DNA of 64,000 nucleotides from Novosphingobium umbonatum (GCF_004005905.1 NZ_SACO01000001.1:248001-312000), one strand, 5' to 3'; counted from the first letter of the stretch, positions 17,533-26,686 are shown. Notes: generated by a model from the letters alone, not told the origin. Numbers and translations: made by a program.

Positions 17533-18648
17533 TCAGGCCAGAGCAAATTCGGGCGATACCGCGTCATAGCCCAAAGCCTCGGCCACGGCGGCATAGGTCA
17601 CGTTGCCGTTCCAGATGTTGAGACCGTTCTTGAGATGCTTGTCGCGGCTAAGCGCTTCCTTCCAGCCCAGATTGGCGATCGCCACCGCATGGGGCAGCGT
17701 GGCATTGCCCAGAGCATAGGTGCTGGTGCGGGCCACGGCGCCAGGCATATTGGCCACGGCATAATGCACGATGCCATCGACCACATAGGTAGGCTCGGCA
17801 TGGGTGGTGGCATGGCTGGTTTCGAAACAGCCGCCTTGGTCGATGGCCACGTCCACCAGCACAGCGCCGGGCTGCATGGTGGAGAGCATAGCGCGGGTCA
17901 CCAGCTTGGGCGCGGCGGCGCCAGGGATCAGCACCGCGCCGATCACCAGATCGGCCTCTGCCACGGCAGCGGCCAGATTGGCGCGGCTCGAATAGAGCGT
18001 CTTGGCGCTGGCACCGAACTGGGCCGACAGGCGTTCGAGCGTTTCATTGCTGCGGTCCAGAATGGTCACATCGGCGCCAAGGCCCACCGCCATTTGCGCA
18101 GCGTTGAAACCGACCACACCGCCGCCGATCACCACCACCTTGGCGGGCAGCACGCCCGGTACGCCGCCCAACAGCACGCCGCGACCGCCATGGGCCTTTT
18201 CCAGCGCGGTGGCGCCAGCCTGAATAGCCATACGACCAGCCACCTGACTCATGGGCTTGAGCAGCGGCAGGCCGCCATGCGCATCGGTCACGGTTTCATA
18301 GGCGATGCATACCGCGCCCGACTTGACCAGATCGGCGGTCTGTTCGGGATCGGGTGCCAGATGCAAATAGGTGTAAAGGATCTGGCCTTCGCGCAGCATG
18401 GCGCGTTCGACGGCCTGCGGCTCCTTCACCTTCACCACCATTTCTGCGCGGGCGAAAACTTCGGCAGGGGTCGCCACCAGTTCCGCACCCGCCGCCACAT
18501 AGGCCGCATCACCCGCGCCAATGCCAAGGCCCGCGCCTGCTTCCACCAGCACCTGATGGCCATGGGCCACCAGTTCCTGCACCGCTTCAGGCGTCAGGCC
18601 AACGCGATATTCGTGGTTCTTGATCTCTTTGACGGTGCCGACGATCAT
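17533..18648 (-). CDS. ald: alanine dehydrogenase
   Basis: The 371-residue protein is a full-length NAD-dependent L-alanine dehydrogenase, which interconverts alanine with pyruvate plus ammonia. Active-site Lys lies in VVKVKEP (K75) and His in YLHLAP (H96). The Rossmann motif [14 protein letters not shown] follows [10 protein letters not shown]. The start is the ATG ending at 18648, with AAGGA about 7 bases upstream; an upstream in-frame extension has no homology. It is divergent from an Lrp/AsnC regulator across a dyad-rich gap, the standard arrangement for alanine-induced ald control. The gene is closed by a strong hairpin. Confidence 0.96.
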   Translation of the reverse strand: MIVGTVKEIKNHEYRVGLTPEAVQELVAHGHQVLVEAGAGLGIGAGDAAYVAAGAELVATPAEVFARAEMVVKVKEPQAVERAMLREGQILYTYLHLAPDPEQTADLVKSGAVCIAYETVTDAHGGLPLLKPMSQVAGRMAIQAGATALEKAHGGRGVLLGGVPGVLPAKVVVIGGGVVGFNAAQMAVGLGADVTILDRSNETLERLSAQFGASAKTLYSSRANLAAAVAEADLVIGAVLIPGAAAPKLVTRAMLSTMQPGAVLVDVAIDQGGCFETSHATTHAEPTYVVDGIVHYAVANMPGAVARTSTYALGNATLPHAVAIANLGWKEALSRDKHLKNGLNIWNGNVTYAAVAEALGYDAVSPEFALA

Positions 18649-18734
18649 GATGGTGTCCTTGAAAAGAGGCTTGCTATCTGATGCGCGAGGATAAAGCGCT
18701 TGGCCCTTGATGTTTTCCCTCATTTGGCGTTGAA

Positions 18735-18763
18735 TGTCGAATTATCGGGAAATTATCCCGACA
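18735..18763. promoter_or_regulatory. dyad operator between ald and its Lrp-type regulator
   Basis: TCGGGA (18745-18750) and TCCCGA (18756-18761) are inverted around AATTA. An outer pair, TGTCG (18735-18739) and CGACA (18759-18763), overlaps them. The AT-rich centre and position between ald and the Lrp/AsnC gene fit a binding site for that regulator. Confidence 0.55.
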
Positions 18764-18790
18764 AAAGGCCAAATGACAGGAAATTTATTC

Positions 18791-19246
18791 ATGGATCGCC
18801 TCGACCGCCGCCTGCTCAACGCGCTGCAACAGGATTCCAGCGCCTCGATCGCGCAATTGGCGGAGTTGGTCGGCCTGTCGGCTTCAGCCTGCCACCGCCG
18901 GATGCGCGCGCTGGAGGAGGCGGGCATCATCCGCAGCTATGGCGCGCGGCTTGATCCGGCCAAGCTGGGCATTGGCCTGCATGTGTTGATCGACATCACG
19001 CTGGTCAGCCAGTCGAGCGAGGCGATGGAGCGTTTCGAACGCGCCGTTTCGGACTTTCCCGATATTCTGGAATGCCATTTGCTGTCAGGCACGGCGGATT
19101 ATCGCCTGCGCACCGCCGCGCGCGATATGGCCGATTATGACCGCCTGCACCGCGAGACTTTGGCCCGCCTGCCCGGTGTTTCGACCATGCATACCAGCTT
19201 TGTCATCCGCACCGTCAAGGCGTGGAATGGATATGCCTTAGTCTAA
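18791..19246 (+). CDS. Lrp/AsnC-family transcriptional regulator (probable ald regulator)
   Basis: The 151-residue protein has an N-terminal winged helix (about 1-60: LDRRLLNALQQDSSASIAQLAELVGLS, then CHRRMRALEEAGII). A C-terminal RAM/AsnC ligand-binding domain follows (about 65-145, including the GTADYRLR turn). Such proteins sense amino acids as octamers. I start it at 18791 because the longer frame from 18734 would translate through the operator dyad; ATG 18773 is a second option. It is divergent from ald, so it probably activates ald in response to alanine. Its last nine bases overlap the 3' end of the convergent amidotransferase gene. Confidence 0.88.
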   Translation: MDRLDRRLLNALQQDSSASIAQLAELVGLSASACHRRMRALEEAGIIRSYGARLDPAKLGIGLHVLIDITLVSQSSEAMERFERAVSDFPDILECHLLSGTADYRLRTAARDMADYDRLHRETLARLPGVSTMHTSFVIRTVKAWNGYALV

Positions 19247-19936
19247 ACCTGCCAGCCATTCGGCAATCATCGCCTGCCCCGCGGCAACGGCTTTGGCGCC
19301 ATGGGCCTCATGCGCGGCGCGCAGGGCCTGTTCATTGCTGCCCGCCTCCACCACGCAGGCGGGCGACTGCTCCAGCCATGCGTCAAAGCGCGGGTCCAGC
19401 CCCATTTCGGCATGGAATTGCAGCGCCAGCAGGTTAGGCCCGCGCCGGAAGGCCTGATGCTCATACAGGTCGCTGGAGGCCAGCAGTTCCACCCCTTCGG
19501 GGCGCGTAAACGTGTCGCCATGCCAATGCAGCACCGGCACATCGACAATATGCCGCAAGGGCGTGTCCTGCGCATGGTCATGCAGCCGAACGGGGTGGAA
19601 ACCCACCTCCTTGCGCGGACCGCGATAGACTTCCGCACCCAGCGCCGCCGCCATCATCTGTGCGCCGAAACAGACACCCAAAGTAGGCCGGTCCGCCGCC
19701 AGACGCAGCGCAAGGCGGCGCATCTGGCAGCGGATCCAGGGATGCTGCTCGGTTTCATACACGCCCATCGGGCCGCCCATCATGATCAACAGATCCGGCT
19801 CGCGCAGGTCCAGCGTCGAAAAGGCAGGGTCCGCCACATCGATGCGGTCCACGTCATAGCCAGCGGCTTCGATAGGGGCGCGAAAGCCCGCCACGCCCTC
19901 ATAGGGAACGTGGCGGATGATCAGGGCAGTCTTCAT
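19238..19936 (-). CDS. type 1 glutamine amidotransferase (GMP-synthase-like class I GATase)
   Basis: The 232-residue stand-alone class I amidotransferase has MMGGPMGVYE near 52-61, the nucleophile elbow GVCFGAQ (C89) and the catalytic His in LQFHAEMG (about 173), with Glu two residues later. Stand-alone enzymes of this type hydrolyse glutamine or gamma-glutamyl compounds such as gamma-glutamyl-putrescine; the natural substrate here is unknown. It ends inside the last nine bases of the convergent Lrp gene and is followed upstream, 33 bases away, by the cysteine synthase gene on the same strand, so cysK and this gene may be co-transcribed. Confidence 0.85.
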   Translation of the reverse strand: MKTALIIRHVPYEGVAGFRAPIEAAGYDVDRIDVADPAFSTLDLREPDLLIMMGGPMGVYETEQHPWIRCQMRRLALRLAADRPTLGVCFGAQMMAAALGAEVYRGPRKEVGFHPVRLHDHAQDTPLRHIVDVPVLHWHGDTFTRPEGVELLASSDLYEHQAFRRGPNLLALQFHAEMGLDPRFDAWLEQSPACVVEAGSNEQALRAAHEAHGAKAVAAGQAMIAEWLAGLD

Positions 19937-19969
19937 GGCAACTCACAACATCAGTTCTGACACCAAACC

Positions 19970-20890
19970 TTATGGTTCGGGCAGGAAATCCGGCACCGAC
20001 AGATAACGTTCGCCCGTGTCGTAATTAAAGCCCAACACGCGGCTGCCGGCGGGCAATTCGGGCAATTTCTGCGCGATGGCGGCCAGAGTGGCGCCCGAAG
20101 AAATGCCCACCAGCAGGCCTTCCTTCAAAGCCGACTGGCGCGCCCATTCCTTGGCAGCGGCAGGATCGACCTGAATCACGCCGTCAATGCTGGCCGTATG
20201 CAGGTTGGCGGGGATAAAGCCCGCACCAATGCCCTGAATGGGATGGGGTGCAGGCTGGCCGCCACTGATCACGGGCGAGAGGGTGGGCTCCACCGCATAG
20301 GCCTTCAACGCGGGCCAAACCGGCTTCAGGGTCTCGGCCACGCCGGTCAGATGCCCGCCAGTGCCAACGCCGGTAATCACCACATCAATCGGCGTATCGG
20401 CAAAATCGGCCAGAATTTCCTGCGCCGTGGTGCGGGCATGGATGGCAGGGTTGGCGGGGTTTTCAAACTGCTGCGGGATCCATGCGCCCGGCGTCTGCTC
20501 GGCCAGCTCCTTGGCGCGCTCGATCGCCCCCTTCATGCCCTTTTCACGCGGGGTCAGGTCAAAGCTGGCGCCATAGGCCAGCATCAGACGGCGGCGCTCG
20601 ATGCTCATGCTTTCGGGCATGACGAGGATCAGCTTGTACCCCTTCACCGCCGCCACCAGCGCAAGGCCAATGCCGGTGTTGCCGCTGGTCGGCTCGATGA
20701 TCGTGCCGCCGGGCTTCAGGCTGCCATCGGCCTCGGCCGCCTCGATCAAGGCCAGAGCGATACGGTCCTTGATCGAACCGCCCGGATTGGTGCGCTCGCT
20801 TTTCACCCACACTTCATGATCGGGGAACAAGCGCGACAGGCGCACATGCGGGGTTCCGCCAATGGTTGCGAGAATCGAATCGGCCTTCAT
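19970..20890 (-). CDS. cysK: cysteine synthase A (O-acetylserine sulfhydrylase)
   Basis: The 306-residue enzyme makes cysteine from O-acetylserine and sulfide. The PLP lysine lies in NPGGSIKDR (K41), the phosphate/substrate loop is PTSGNTG (67-73), and [10 protein letters not shown] and GISSGAT are the other cofactor loops. [11 protein letters not shown] near the C terminus is typical of CysK rather than CysM. The ATG ending at 20890 is preferred, with AGGGAG about 8 bases upstream; a GTG three codons earlier sits on top of the ribosome site. The 219-base gap to the divergent aldo/keto reductase shows no clear dyad. Confidence 0.94.
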   Translation of the reverse strand: MKADSILATIGGTPHVRLSRLFPDHEVWVKSERTNPGGSIKDRIALALIEAAEADGSLKPGGTIIEPTSGNTGIGLALVAAVKGYKLILVMPESMSIERRRLMLAYGASFDLTPREKGMKGAIERAKELAEQTPGAWIPQQFENPANPAIHARTTAQEILADFADTPIDVVITGVGTGGHLTGVAETLKPVWPALKAYAVEPTLSPVISGGQPAPHPIQGIGAGFIPANLHTASIDGVIQVDPAAAKEWARQSALKEGLLVGISSGATLAAIAQKLPELPAGSRVLGFNYDTGERYLSVPDFLPEP

Positions 20891-21109
20891 CGGATGCACT
20901 CCCTTGGGGCTGGTGACGCGGGCTCAACGCCCCGACGCCGCTCTTGAGCCATTTGAATAGCCCGCTCACCATAGATCTCAATGATAAGTAATCCAGTTGA
21001 GTTTTCTTGCCCGTGCACAACAAGGTCTTTTCCCTCCGCACTCTGGCGCAATCGCCCCCCGCTTCCTAAATTGGCAGCAGACATTGCAATCTCAAGGAAA
21101 TAGCCCGCT

Positions 21110-22153
21110 ATGGATTATCGCCCGCTTGGCACCACCGGCCTGTCGGTCAGCGCCGTTTGCCTTGGCACCATGACATGGGGCTCGCAAAACAGCGAGGCCG
21201 AGGCCCATGACCAGATCGATCTGGCGCTCGACCATGGCATCAACTTCCTCGACACGGCCGAGATGTATCCGGTGACCCCCACGCGGGTGGAAACTTTGGG
21301 CCGCACCGAGGAATATATCGGCACCTGGATCGCCAAGAGCGGCAAGCGCGACAAGATCGTACTGGCCAGCAAGGTTTCGGGCCCTTCGCGCTTTGTGCCG
21401 ATGCGCGGCGGCGCCAATCGTCTGGACCGCAAGAATATCGAGGCCGCTATCGATGCCAGCCTTGCCCGTTTGCAGACCGATTATCTCGACCTCTACCAAC
21501 TGCACTGGCCCGACCGCGCCGTGCCGATGTTTGGCGGGCGTGGGATGCAGGCCATTACCGATGCGCCCGAGGCCGTGCCATTGGAAGAATCGATCAGCGC
21601 GCTGGATGATCTGGTGAAGGCGGGCAAGATCCGCAGCTTTGGCGTGTCGAACGAAACGCCTTGGGGCGTGGCCGAAGCCCTGCGCCTGCATCGTGAAAAG
21701 GGCCTGCCGCGCGTGGCTTCGATCCAGAACGCCTATAATCTGCTCAACCGCACCTTTGAAACGGGGCTTTCCGAATTTGCCCTGCGCGAAGGGATTGGCC
21801 TGCTGGCCTATTCGCCGCTGGCTGCGGGCTATTTGACCGGCAAATATCTGGGCGGAGTCGCGCCCAAGGGTTCGCGCGGGGATGTGGCCAAGCAATTCAC
21901 CCGTTATCTCGCGCCCAACCAGACCGCTGCCGTGGCGCGCTATGTCGGCATTGCCCATGCCTTTGGCCTCAGCCCCGAAGCCTTGGCCTTGGGCTTTGTC
22001 TATAGCCGCGCTTTTGTCACCTCTTCCATCATCGGGGCGACCAGTCTGGAACAGCTTAAATCCGACATTGAAGGCAGCCTGACCCCGCTGCCCGAAGAAG
22101 CGCTCAAGGCCATTGCCGAGGTTTACGCGCTCTATCCCGATCCTTGCCCATAA
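21110..22153 (+). CDS. aldo/keto reductase (Tas-like)
   Basis: The 347-residue protein is an NADP(H)-dependent aldo/keto reductase of the Tas/AKR group. It has FLDTAEMYP (catalytic Asp and Tyr), LASKVSGPS (catalytic Lys), DLYQLHWPDR (catalytic His), IRSFGVSNETPWG and the C-terminal cofactor-binding IIGATSLEQLKSDI. It reduces aldehydes or ketones, possibly methylglyoxal or sugars; no substrate can be assigned. It is a single-gene unit, divergent from cysK and closed by a strong hairpin shared with the convergent cytochrome b561 gene. Confidence 0.93.
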   Translation: MDYRPLGTTGLSVSAVCLGTMTWGSQNSEAEAHDQIDLALDHGINFLDTAEMYPVTPTRVETLGRTEEYIGTWIAKSGKRDKIVLASKVSGPSRFVPMRGGANRLDRKNIEAAIDASLARLQTDYLDLYQLHWPDRAVPMFGGRGMQAITDAPEAVPLEESISALDDLVKAGKIRSFGVSNETPWGVAEALRLHREKGLPRVASIQNAYNLLNRTFETGLSEFALREGIGLLAYSPLAAGYLTGKYLGGVAPKGSRGDVAKQFTRYLAPNQTAAVARYVGIAHAFGLSPEALALGFVYSRAFVTSSIIGATSLEQLKSDIEGSLTPLPEEALKAIAEVYALYPDPCP

Positions 22154-22166
22154 GCAGGCGTAACAA

Positions 22167-22199
22167 AAGGCCCGCCACCTTGTGCAGGGGGCGGGCCTT
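22167..22199. terminator. bidirectional terminator
   Basis: AAGGCCCGCC (22167-22176) and GGCGGGCCTT (22190-22199) form a perfect ten-base stem, preceded by AAAA on the plus strand. It sits 14 bases after the aldo/keto reductase stop and just before the minus-strand cytochrome b561 stop. Confidence 0.8.
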
Positions 22200-22205
22200 C
22201 GATCT

Positions 22206-22922
22206 TTAGCCGTAATCTTCCAATCCGGCGGGCATGGGAGGCGGCGGCACGAAATGCCCGCCCTGCGCCACCCACCAAGTGGCCGTTCCCGCCAGCACCA
22301 GCGCCAGCAACAAACGCCACCAAGGCGCGGATTTGGGCTGGGCCACAGGCTCGTCATAGGTCTTTTTGCCGGTCACCATCGGCGGCACCAGACGCTCTTT
22401 CTTCTTCACCGCATAGAAGATGATCGCGCCCAGATGGACCACCACCATCAACTCGATCAGCTTGAAGCCTAATTCGTGTAGATCGGTCAGCTTTTCGGCC
22501 AATTCGGCATCCACCCAATAATTGAGCGGACCGGAATAAATGGCATCGGTATCGGTCGCAAACAGGCCAAGCCCGACCTGCACCGCCATCAGCCCGATCA
22601 GCCCCAGCACGCTGAGCGCGCCCAGCGGATTATGGCCCACCACCGGACCACCATCGGCCGAACGACCGCTGCGCAAATAGGCGGCAATGCCCGCAGGCCC
22701 TTTGACAAAGCTGGTGAAACGCGCCGTATCGCTGCCCAGAAAGCCCCAGACCACGCGAAACACCACCAGAAACAGCAGCGCCAGCCCCAGCTTGATATGC
22801 ACATCCATCTTGCCAAAGGCATGGGTGGCCCACAGGCCGAAAATCAACACCACCACCGCCCAGTGGAACAGCCGAACCGGCAGATCCCACAAGCGGATCG
22901 TTACAGCCTTGGCTTCACTCAT
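22206..22922 (-). CDS. cytochrome b561-type membrane protein
   Basis: The 238-residue protein has five hydrophobic segments. Histidines are placed for haem binding in the first (WDLPVRLFHWAVV), second (AFGKMDVHIKLG) and fourth (DLHELGFKLIELMVVVHLGA) membrane regions, as in cytochrome b/b561 (PF01292) proteins. A fifth anchor with a periplasmic proline tail (VPPPPMPAG) ends it. It passes electrons between the quinone pool and periplasmic carriers. The gene for a periplasmic c-type cytochrome is directly upstream on the same strand, so this is probably its membrane partner. Physiological donor and acceptor are unknown. Confidence 0.88.
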   Translation of the reverse strand: MSEAKAVTIRLWDLPVRLFHWAVVVLIFGLWATHAFGKMDVHIKLGLALLFLVVFRVVWGFLGSDTARFTSFVKGPAGIAAYLRSGRSADGGPVVGHNPLGALSVLGLIGLMAVQVGLGLFATDTDAIYSGPLNYWVDAELAEKLTDLHELGFKLIELMVVVHLGAIIFYAVKKKERLVPPMVTGKKTYDEPVAQPKSAPWWRLLLALVLAGTATWWVAQGGHFVPPPPMPAGLEDYG

Positions 22923-22944
22923 CCTGTTCCCCCTTTACAGCAAA

Positions 22945-22972
22945 GGGGCGCCCAGCCTCTGGCGGACGCCCC
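22945..22972 (-). terminator. hairpin between cytochrome c and cytochrome b561 genes
   Basis: GGGGCG (22945-22950) pairs with CGCCCC (22967-22972), with an inner CAG/CTG pair. It has no long T-run on the minus strand, so it may attenuate or protect mRNA rather than stop transcription completely between the two cytochrome genes. Confidence 0.35.
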
Positions 22973-22995
22973 CTGATATTGACGCCTAGGCCAGA

Positions 22996-23445
22996 TCAGT
23001 CCTTCTGGCGGAAGGTTTCGTGGCAACCCTTGCAGGTGCCGCCCAGCTTGCCCAGCGCAGCGCCGGCAGCCGCGACATTGCCCGTGTCGGCAGCAGCCTT
23101 GTAACCCTTGGCAGCGGCCGAGAAATCAGCAGCAGCCTTGGCGAAACCGGCCTTGTCGGTCCAGATGTTGGGCTTGGCTTCCGACTTGCCCACGCCCACG
23201 GCGGTGCCAGCGGGGAACCAGCTGGGAACCTGATCGGCGAAACCGGCGATGATCGCGGCATTGGCCTTCAGCACGGCAGCATCGGGAGCGCCCGACTTGA
23301 ACGTATCGCCCGAAGCCTTCATCGCGCCGCCGATCTTCTTGAAATTGGCCTTGCGGGCCTCCACCGTTTCCAGCGGGGTAGCCGCCTGCGCCACCACAGC
23401 CGTACCCAGCACCAGAGCGCCCACCATCATTGCAATCTTGCGCAT
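22996..23445 (-). CDS. periplasmic cytochrome c (class II, c'-like)
   Basis: The 149-residue protein starts with a signal peptide (about 1-22, cleavage near AQA/ATP). A helical domain with one haem-attachment site close to the C terminus, CKGCH (C138, C141, H142), follows. A C-terminal CxxCH in a four-helix bundle is the hallmark of cytochromes c'. The start at 23445 is chosen for its GGGAG site five bases upstream and the signal peptide. The next gene encodes a cytochrome b561. In other bacteria such pairs shuttle electrons or bind small gases; the role here is not known. Confidence 0.9.
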   Translation of the reverse strand: MRKIAMMVGALVLGTAVVAQAATPLETVEARKANFKKIGGAMKASGDTFKSGAPDAAVLKANAAIIAGFADQVPSWFPAGTAVGVGKSEAKPNIWTDKAGFAKAAADFSAAAKGYKAAADTGNVAAAGAALGKLGGTCKGCHETFRQKD

Positions 23446-23572
23446 AAATTCTCCCGTTTTTGCAGCGGGCACAGCATCGCACCCATTCCCGCCAGTCTGG
23501 CCTTAGGGGTCGCTGCGATGCGGTATAAAGTCAAGCGCACAAAATGTAGCCAATTGTAGCAAGCGCGGCGGA

Positions 23573-24964
23573 TTACACCTCGTCCAACCCGAAGGGTGCC
23601 GCTCCGCGCCGCACATCATCGGCCATCACCGCGCGGCCCAAAGGCGGCAGCGCCCGCGCCGCGCAATCGGGCCGGTGGCACAGGCGACAGGATATGCCGA
23701 TAGGCGCTGCCTCCACCTTGCGCGGGTCTTGGCCCAAGGCATAGACCAGACGCGGCGCATGTTCGGCCGCACAGGCCAGCGCCACCGCGCGCCGCACGCT
23801 CGGCCGTCCCCATGCACCACCCCCCGCCTCCACCGTGCGGGCGATGGAGAAAAAGCGCTGGCCGTCGGGCAGCTCCAGCCATTGCGTGTCGATCCGCCCC
23901 GGCTGCGCCATCACCTGATGCACATTCCACAGGGGGCACCCCCCGCCATGGCCCGCAAAGGGAAATCCTGCCCCGTCCAACCGCTTGGACACATTGCCCG
24001 CAGCATCCACCCGCAGAAAGAAAAAGGGCACTTTCTCCGCGCCGGACTTGTGCATGGTGGTCATGCGATGCGCGGTCTGTTCAAAGCTGGTGCCGAACTG
24101 GCGGCCCACGGCCTCTATGTCATAGGCGCGGTCCTCCAAGGCTTTGGCAAAGGCATCATAGGGCATCAATATCGCCGCCGCGACATAGCCAGCCAAAGCG
24201 CGGCGCAGCAGATTGGTGGCCCCGCCGCTCAAACCCGCCTCGCGCACCAGCGTGTTCACCTCTGACCGGCATTCCTGATAGGCGATTTGCAGGGCCTGAT
24301 GGAAAGCGCTGGTGGCATGGGCCAAAGTGTCGTCCAGCAGCAATTGCTGATTATGCCGGTCAAAGCGCCGGACCGCGCCCATCATCACTTGCGCGGGCAT
24401 CAATCGCGTGCGGATACCATGGCGCTGCGCCAGATAGGCGCGCAAGCCCCCCGCCTCGGCCACCAGCGCGGCCAGAGCCTCACCCTTGGCATCCAGCGTC
24501 GGGAACCAGTTGCGCCGCGCCGAGATAAACCGCCGCACTTCGGCCACCGGATCATCCCCGCCGGTCGCACCCTCGCCCGCGCGATCGGCCAAGGCCGCCT
24601 GCCCCTTGGCATAGGCGCCATAGAGCCGCAGCAAAGCCTCGGAAATGCCGGGGAAGGAGGTGGCCAGATCGGCCACCTCCAAAGCGGGCAGGTCAATATC
24701 GGCAAAGATCGGATCGCGCAAAGCCTCGCCCAGACGGCGACCATAATCGGCGCCATCATCGGCATCCAGATCGTCCAGATCGAGCTTGTAACTACGCGCC
24801 AAACGCAAGAGCAGGTCGGCGGTGAAGGGGCGCTGGTTACGCTCCAGCAGCGCGACATAGGAGGGCGAAATCGCCAGATCATCGGCCATCGCCTGTTGCG
24901 TCAGGCCCAATTCACGGCGCAGGCGTTTGAGGCGCGGGCCCATATATAATGGCTTGGCCGACAT
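23573..24964 (-). CDS. XRE-family regulator with IrrE-like and DUF2083 domains (RamB/ScfR type)
   Basis: The 463-residue protein has an N-terminal XRE helix-turn-helix (about 9-65: LRRELGLTQQAMADDLAISPSYVALLERNQR). A middle IrrE/DUF955-like domain (about 170-310) follows, then a DUF2083 C-terminal domain with a conserved cysteine cluster (GISCRLCHRPDCAARALPPLGR). This layout matches RamB/ScfR regulators of acetate, propionate and glyoxylate-shunt genes. It is divergent from isocitrate lyase, the classical RamB target, with a symmetric operator array between them. The cysteines could make it redox- or metal-sensitive, which is inference. An acyl-CoA may be the effector. Confidence 0.9.
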   Translation of the reverse strand: MSAKPLYMGPRLKRLRRELGLTQQAMADDLAISPSYVALLERNQRPFTADLLLRLARSYKLDLDDLDADDGADYGRRLGEALRDPIFADIDLPALEVADLATSFPGISEALLRLYGAYAKGQAALADRAGEGATGGDDPVAEVRRFISARRNWFPTLDAKGEALAALVAEAGGLRAYLAQRHGIRTRLMPAQVMMGAVRRFDRHNQQLLLDDTLAHATSAFHQALQIAYQECRSEVNTLVREAGLSGGATNLLRRALAGYVAAAILMPYDAFAKALEDRAYDIEAVGRQFGTSFEQTAHRMTTMHKSGAEKVPFFFLRVDAAGNVSKRLDGAGFPFAGHGGGCPLWNVHQVMAQPGRIDTQWLELPDGQRFFSIARTVEAGGGAWGRPSVRRAVALACAAEHAPRLVYALGQDPRKVEAAPIGISCRLCHRPDCAARALPPLGRAVMADDVRRGAAPFGLDEV

Positions 24965-24980
24965 GGCTCACACCTCTCCT

Positions 24981-25026
24981 TGTAAGACCTGCACAACTTT
25001 ACAGAGAAAGCTTGTAAAGTCTTACA
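24981..25026. promoter_or_regulatory. symmetric TGTAA operator array between regulator and aceA
   Basis: Two nested perfect inverted repeats occupy the 135-base divergent gap. The outer pair is TGTAAGAC (24981-24988) with GTCTTACA (25019-25026). The inner pair is ACTTTACA (24996-25003) with TGTAAAGT (25013-25020). Together they contain four TGTAA half-sites in alternating orientation, including the compact palindrome TGTAAAGTCTTACA. Position and symmetry make it the likely target of the RamB/ScfR-type regulator, controlling both itself and aceA. Confidence 0.75.
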
Positions 25027-25099
25027 GGCGCACCCTGCAAGCCATTTTCTTCGCAGGCTGCGAGGATTAACTCTTGTCCATCAGACGAGAGGACAAGCC

Positions 25100-26686
25100 A
25101 TGACCTACACCGCCACCACCGCCGCCGCCCGCCAGAGCATCGAGCCCCATTGGGACGGCATCGAGGCCGAGAACATCGCCCGCATGCGCCTGCAAAACCG
25201 CTTCCGCAGCGGTCTGGACATCGCCCGCTATACCGCTGCCATCATGCGCCGCGACATGGCCGCCTATGACGCCGATCCCGCCCAATATACCCAGTCGCTG
25301 GGCTGCTGGCACGGGTTCATCGCGCAGCAGAAGATGATCTCCATCAAGAAGCATTTCGGCACCACCAAAGGCCGCTACCTCTATCTGTCGGGCTGGATGA
25401 TCGCCGCCCTGCGCAGCGAGTTTGGTCCCCTGCCCGACCAGTCGATGCATGAAAAGACCAGCGTGCCCGCGCTGATCGAGGAGCTTTACACCTTCCTGCG
25501 CCAGGCCGATGCCCGCGAATTGGGCGGCCTGTTCCGTCAACTGGACGAGGCACGCAAGGCTGGCGATGCGGTCAACACCCACCGCCTGCTGCACAAGATC
25601 GATGATTACCAGACCCATGTGGTGCCGATCATCGCCGATATTGACGCCGGATTCGGCAATGCCGAAGCCACCTATCTGCTGGCCAAGAAGATGATCGAGG
25701 CAGGCGCCTGCGCCATCCAGATCGAAAACCAGGTGTCGGATGAAAAGCAGTGCGGGCATCAGGATGGCAAGGTGACCGTGCCGCATGAGGACTTCCTCGC
25801 CAAAATCCGTGCGGTGCGTTACGCCTTCATGGAACTGGGCGTGGACGAAGGCATCATCGTGGCCCGTACCGACAGCCTTGGCGCTGGCCTGACCAAGCAG
25901 ATCGCCTTTACCCGCACCAAGGGTGACATTGGCGACCAGTATAACAGCTTCCTCGACTGCGAAGATGTGGATGCTGCCACGCTGGGCCATGGCGATGTGT
26001 TGGTCAGCCGCGACGGCAAGTTGATGCGCCCCAAGCGCCTGCCCAGCAACCTTTACCAGTTCCGCGCCGGAACCGGCGAAGACCGTTGCGTGCTGGATTG
26101 CATCACTAGCCTGCAGAATGGTGCCGACCTGTTGTGGATCGAAACCGAAAAGCCGCATATCGGCCAGATTGGTGGCATGGTGAGCCGCATCCGCGAGGTC
26201 ATCCCCAATGCCAAGCTGGTCTATAACAACAGCCCTTCGTTCAACTGGACGCTGAATTTCCGCCAGCAGGTGTTCGATGCCTGGACCGCGGAAGGGCGCG
26301 ACCTGACCGCCTATGACCGAGCCAAGCTGATGAGCGTGGATTATGACAGCACCGAACTGGCCGCCGAAGCCGACGAACGCATCCGCACCTTCCAGCGCGA
26401 TGCAGCGGCGCAGGCTGGCATTTTCCACCATCTGATCACCCTGCCCACCTATCACACCGCCGCCCTGTCCACCGACAATCTGGCCAAGGAATATTTCGGC
26501 GAACAAGGCATGCTGGGTTACGTGAAGGGCGTGCAGCGTCAGGAAATCCGTCAGGGCATCGCCTGCGTGAAGCACCAGAACATGGCTGGCAGCGACATGG
26601 GCGATGATCACAAGGATTATTTCGCCGGTGAGGCCGCGCTGAAGGCCGGCGGCGCACACAACACTATGAACCAGTTTGCTGCGTAA
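25100..26686 (+). CDS. aceA: isocitrate lyase
   Basis: The 528-residue protein splits isocitrate into succinate and glyoxylate, the first step of the glyoxylate shunt used on acetate and fatty acids. The metal-binding IADIDAGFGN (about 178-187), the active-site loop KQCGHQDGKV (C218, H220) and the SPSFNW segment late in the barrel are the key landmarks. The length fits the long proteobacterial isocitrate lyase subgroup. The active-site loop reads KQCGH rather than the more common KKCGH. It is divergent from a RamB/ScfR-type regulator and followed by a small gene and a strong terminator. Malate synthase is not in the window. Confidence 0.96.
   Translation: MTYTATTAAARQSIEPHWDGIEAENIARMRLQNRFRSGLDIARYTAAIMRRDMAAYDADPAQYTQSLGCWHGFIAQQKMISIKKHFGTTKGRYLYLSGWMIAALRSEFGPLPDQSMHEKTSVPALIEELYTFLRQADARELGGLFRQLDEARKAGDAVNTHRLLHKIDDYQTHVVPIIADIDAGFGNAEATYLLAKKMIEAGACAIQIENQVSDEKQCGHQDGKVTVPHEDFLAKIRAVRYAFMELGVDEGIIVARTDSLGAGLTKQIAFTRTKGDIGDQYNSFLDCEDVDAATLGHGDVLVSRDGKLMRPKRLPSNLYQFRAGTGEDRCVLDCITSLQNGADLLWIETEKPHIGQIGGMVSRIREVIPNAKLVYNNSPSFNWTLNFRQQVFDAWTAEGRDLTAYDRAKLMSVDYDSTELAAEADERIRTFQRDAAAQAGIFHHLITLPTYHTAALSTDNLAKEYFGEQGMLGYVKGVQRQEIRQGIACVKHQNMAGSDMGDDHKDYFAGEAALKAGGAHNTMNQFAA

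Noticed and set aside
22206..23445. Cytochrome c and b561 genes as the missing electron acceptor of a PuuD-type urate oxidase
   Set aside because: PuuD carries its own fused cytochrome c domain and eight membrane helices, not seen here, and these genes lie on the opposite strand far from the purine operon.
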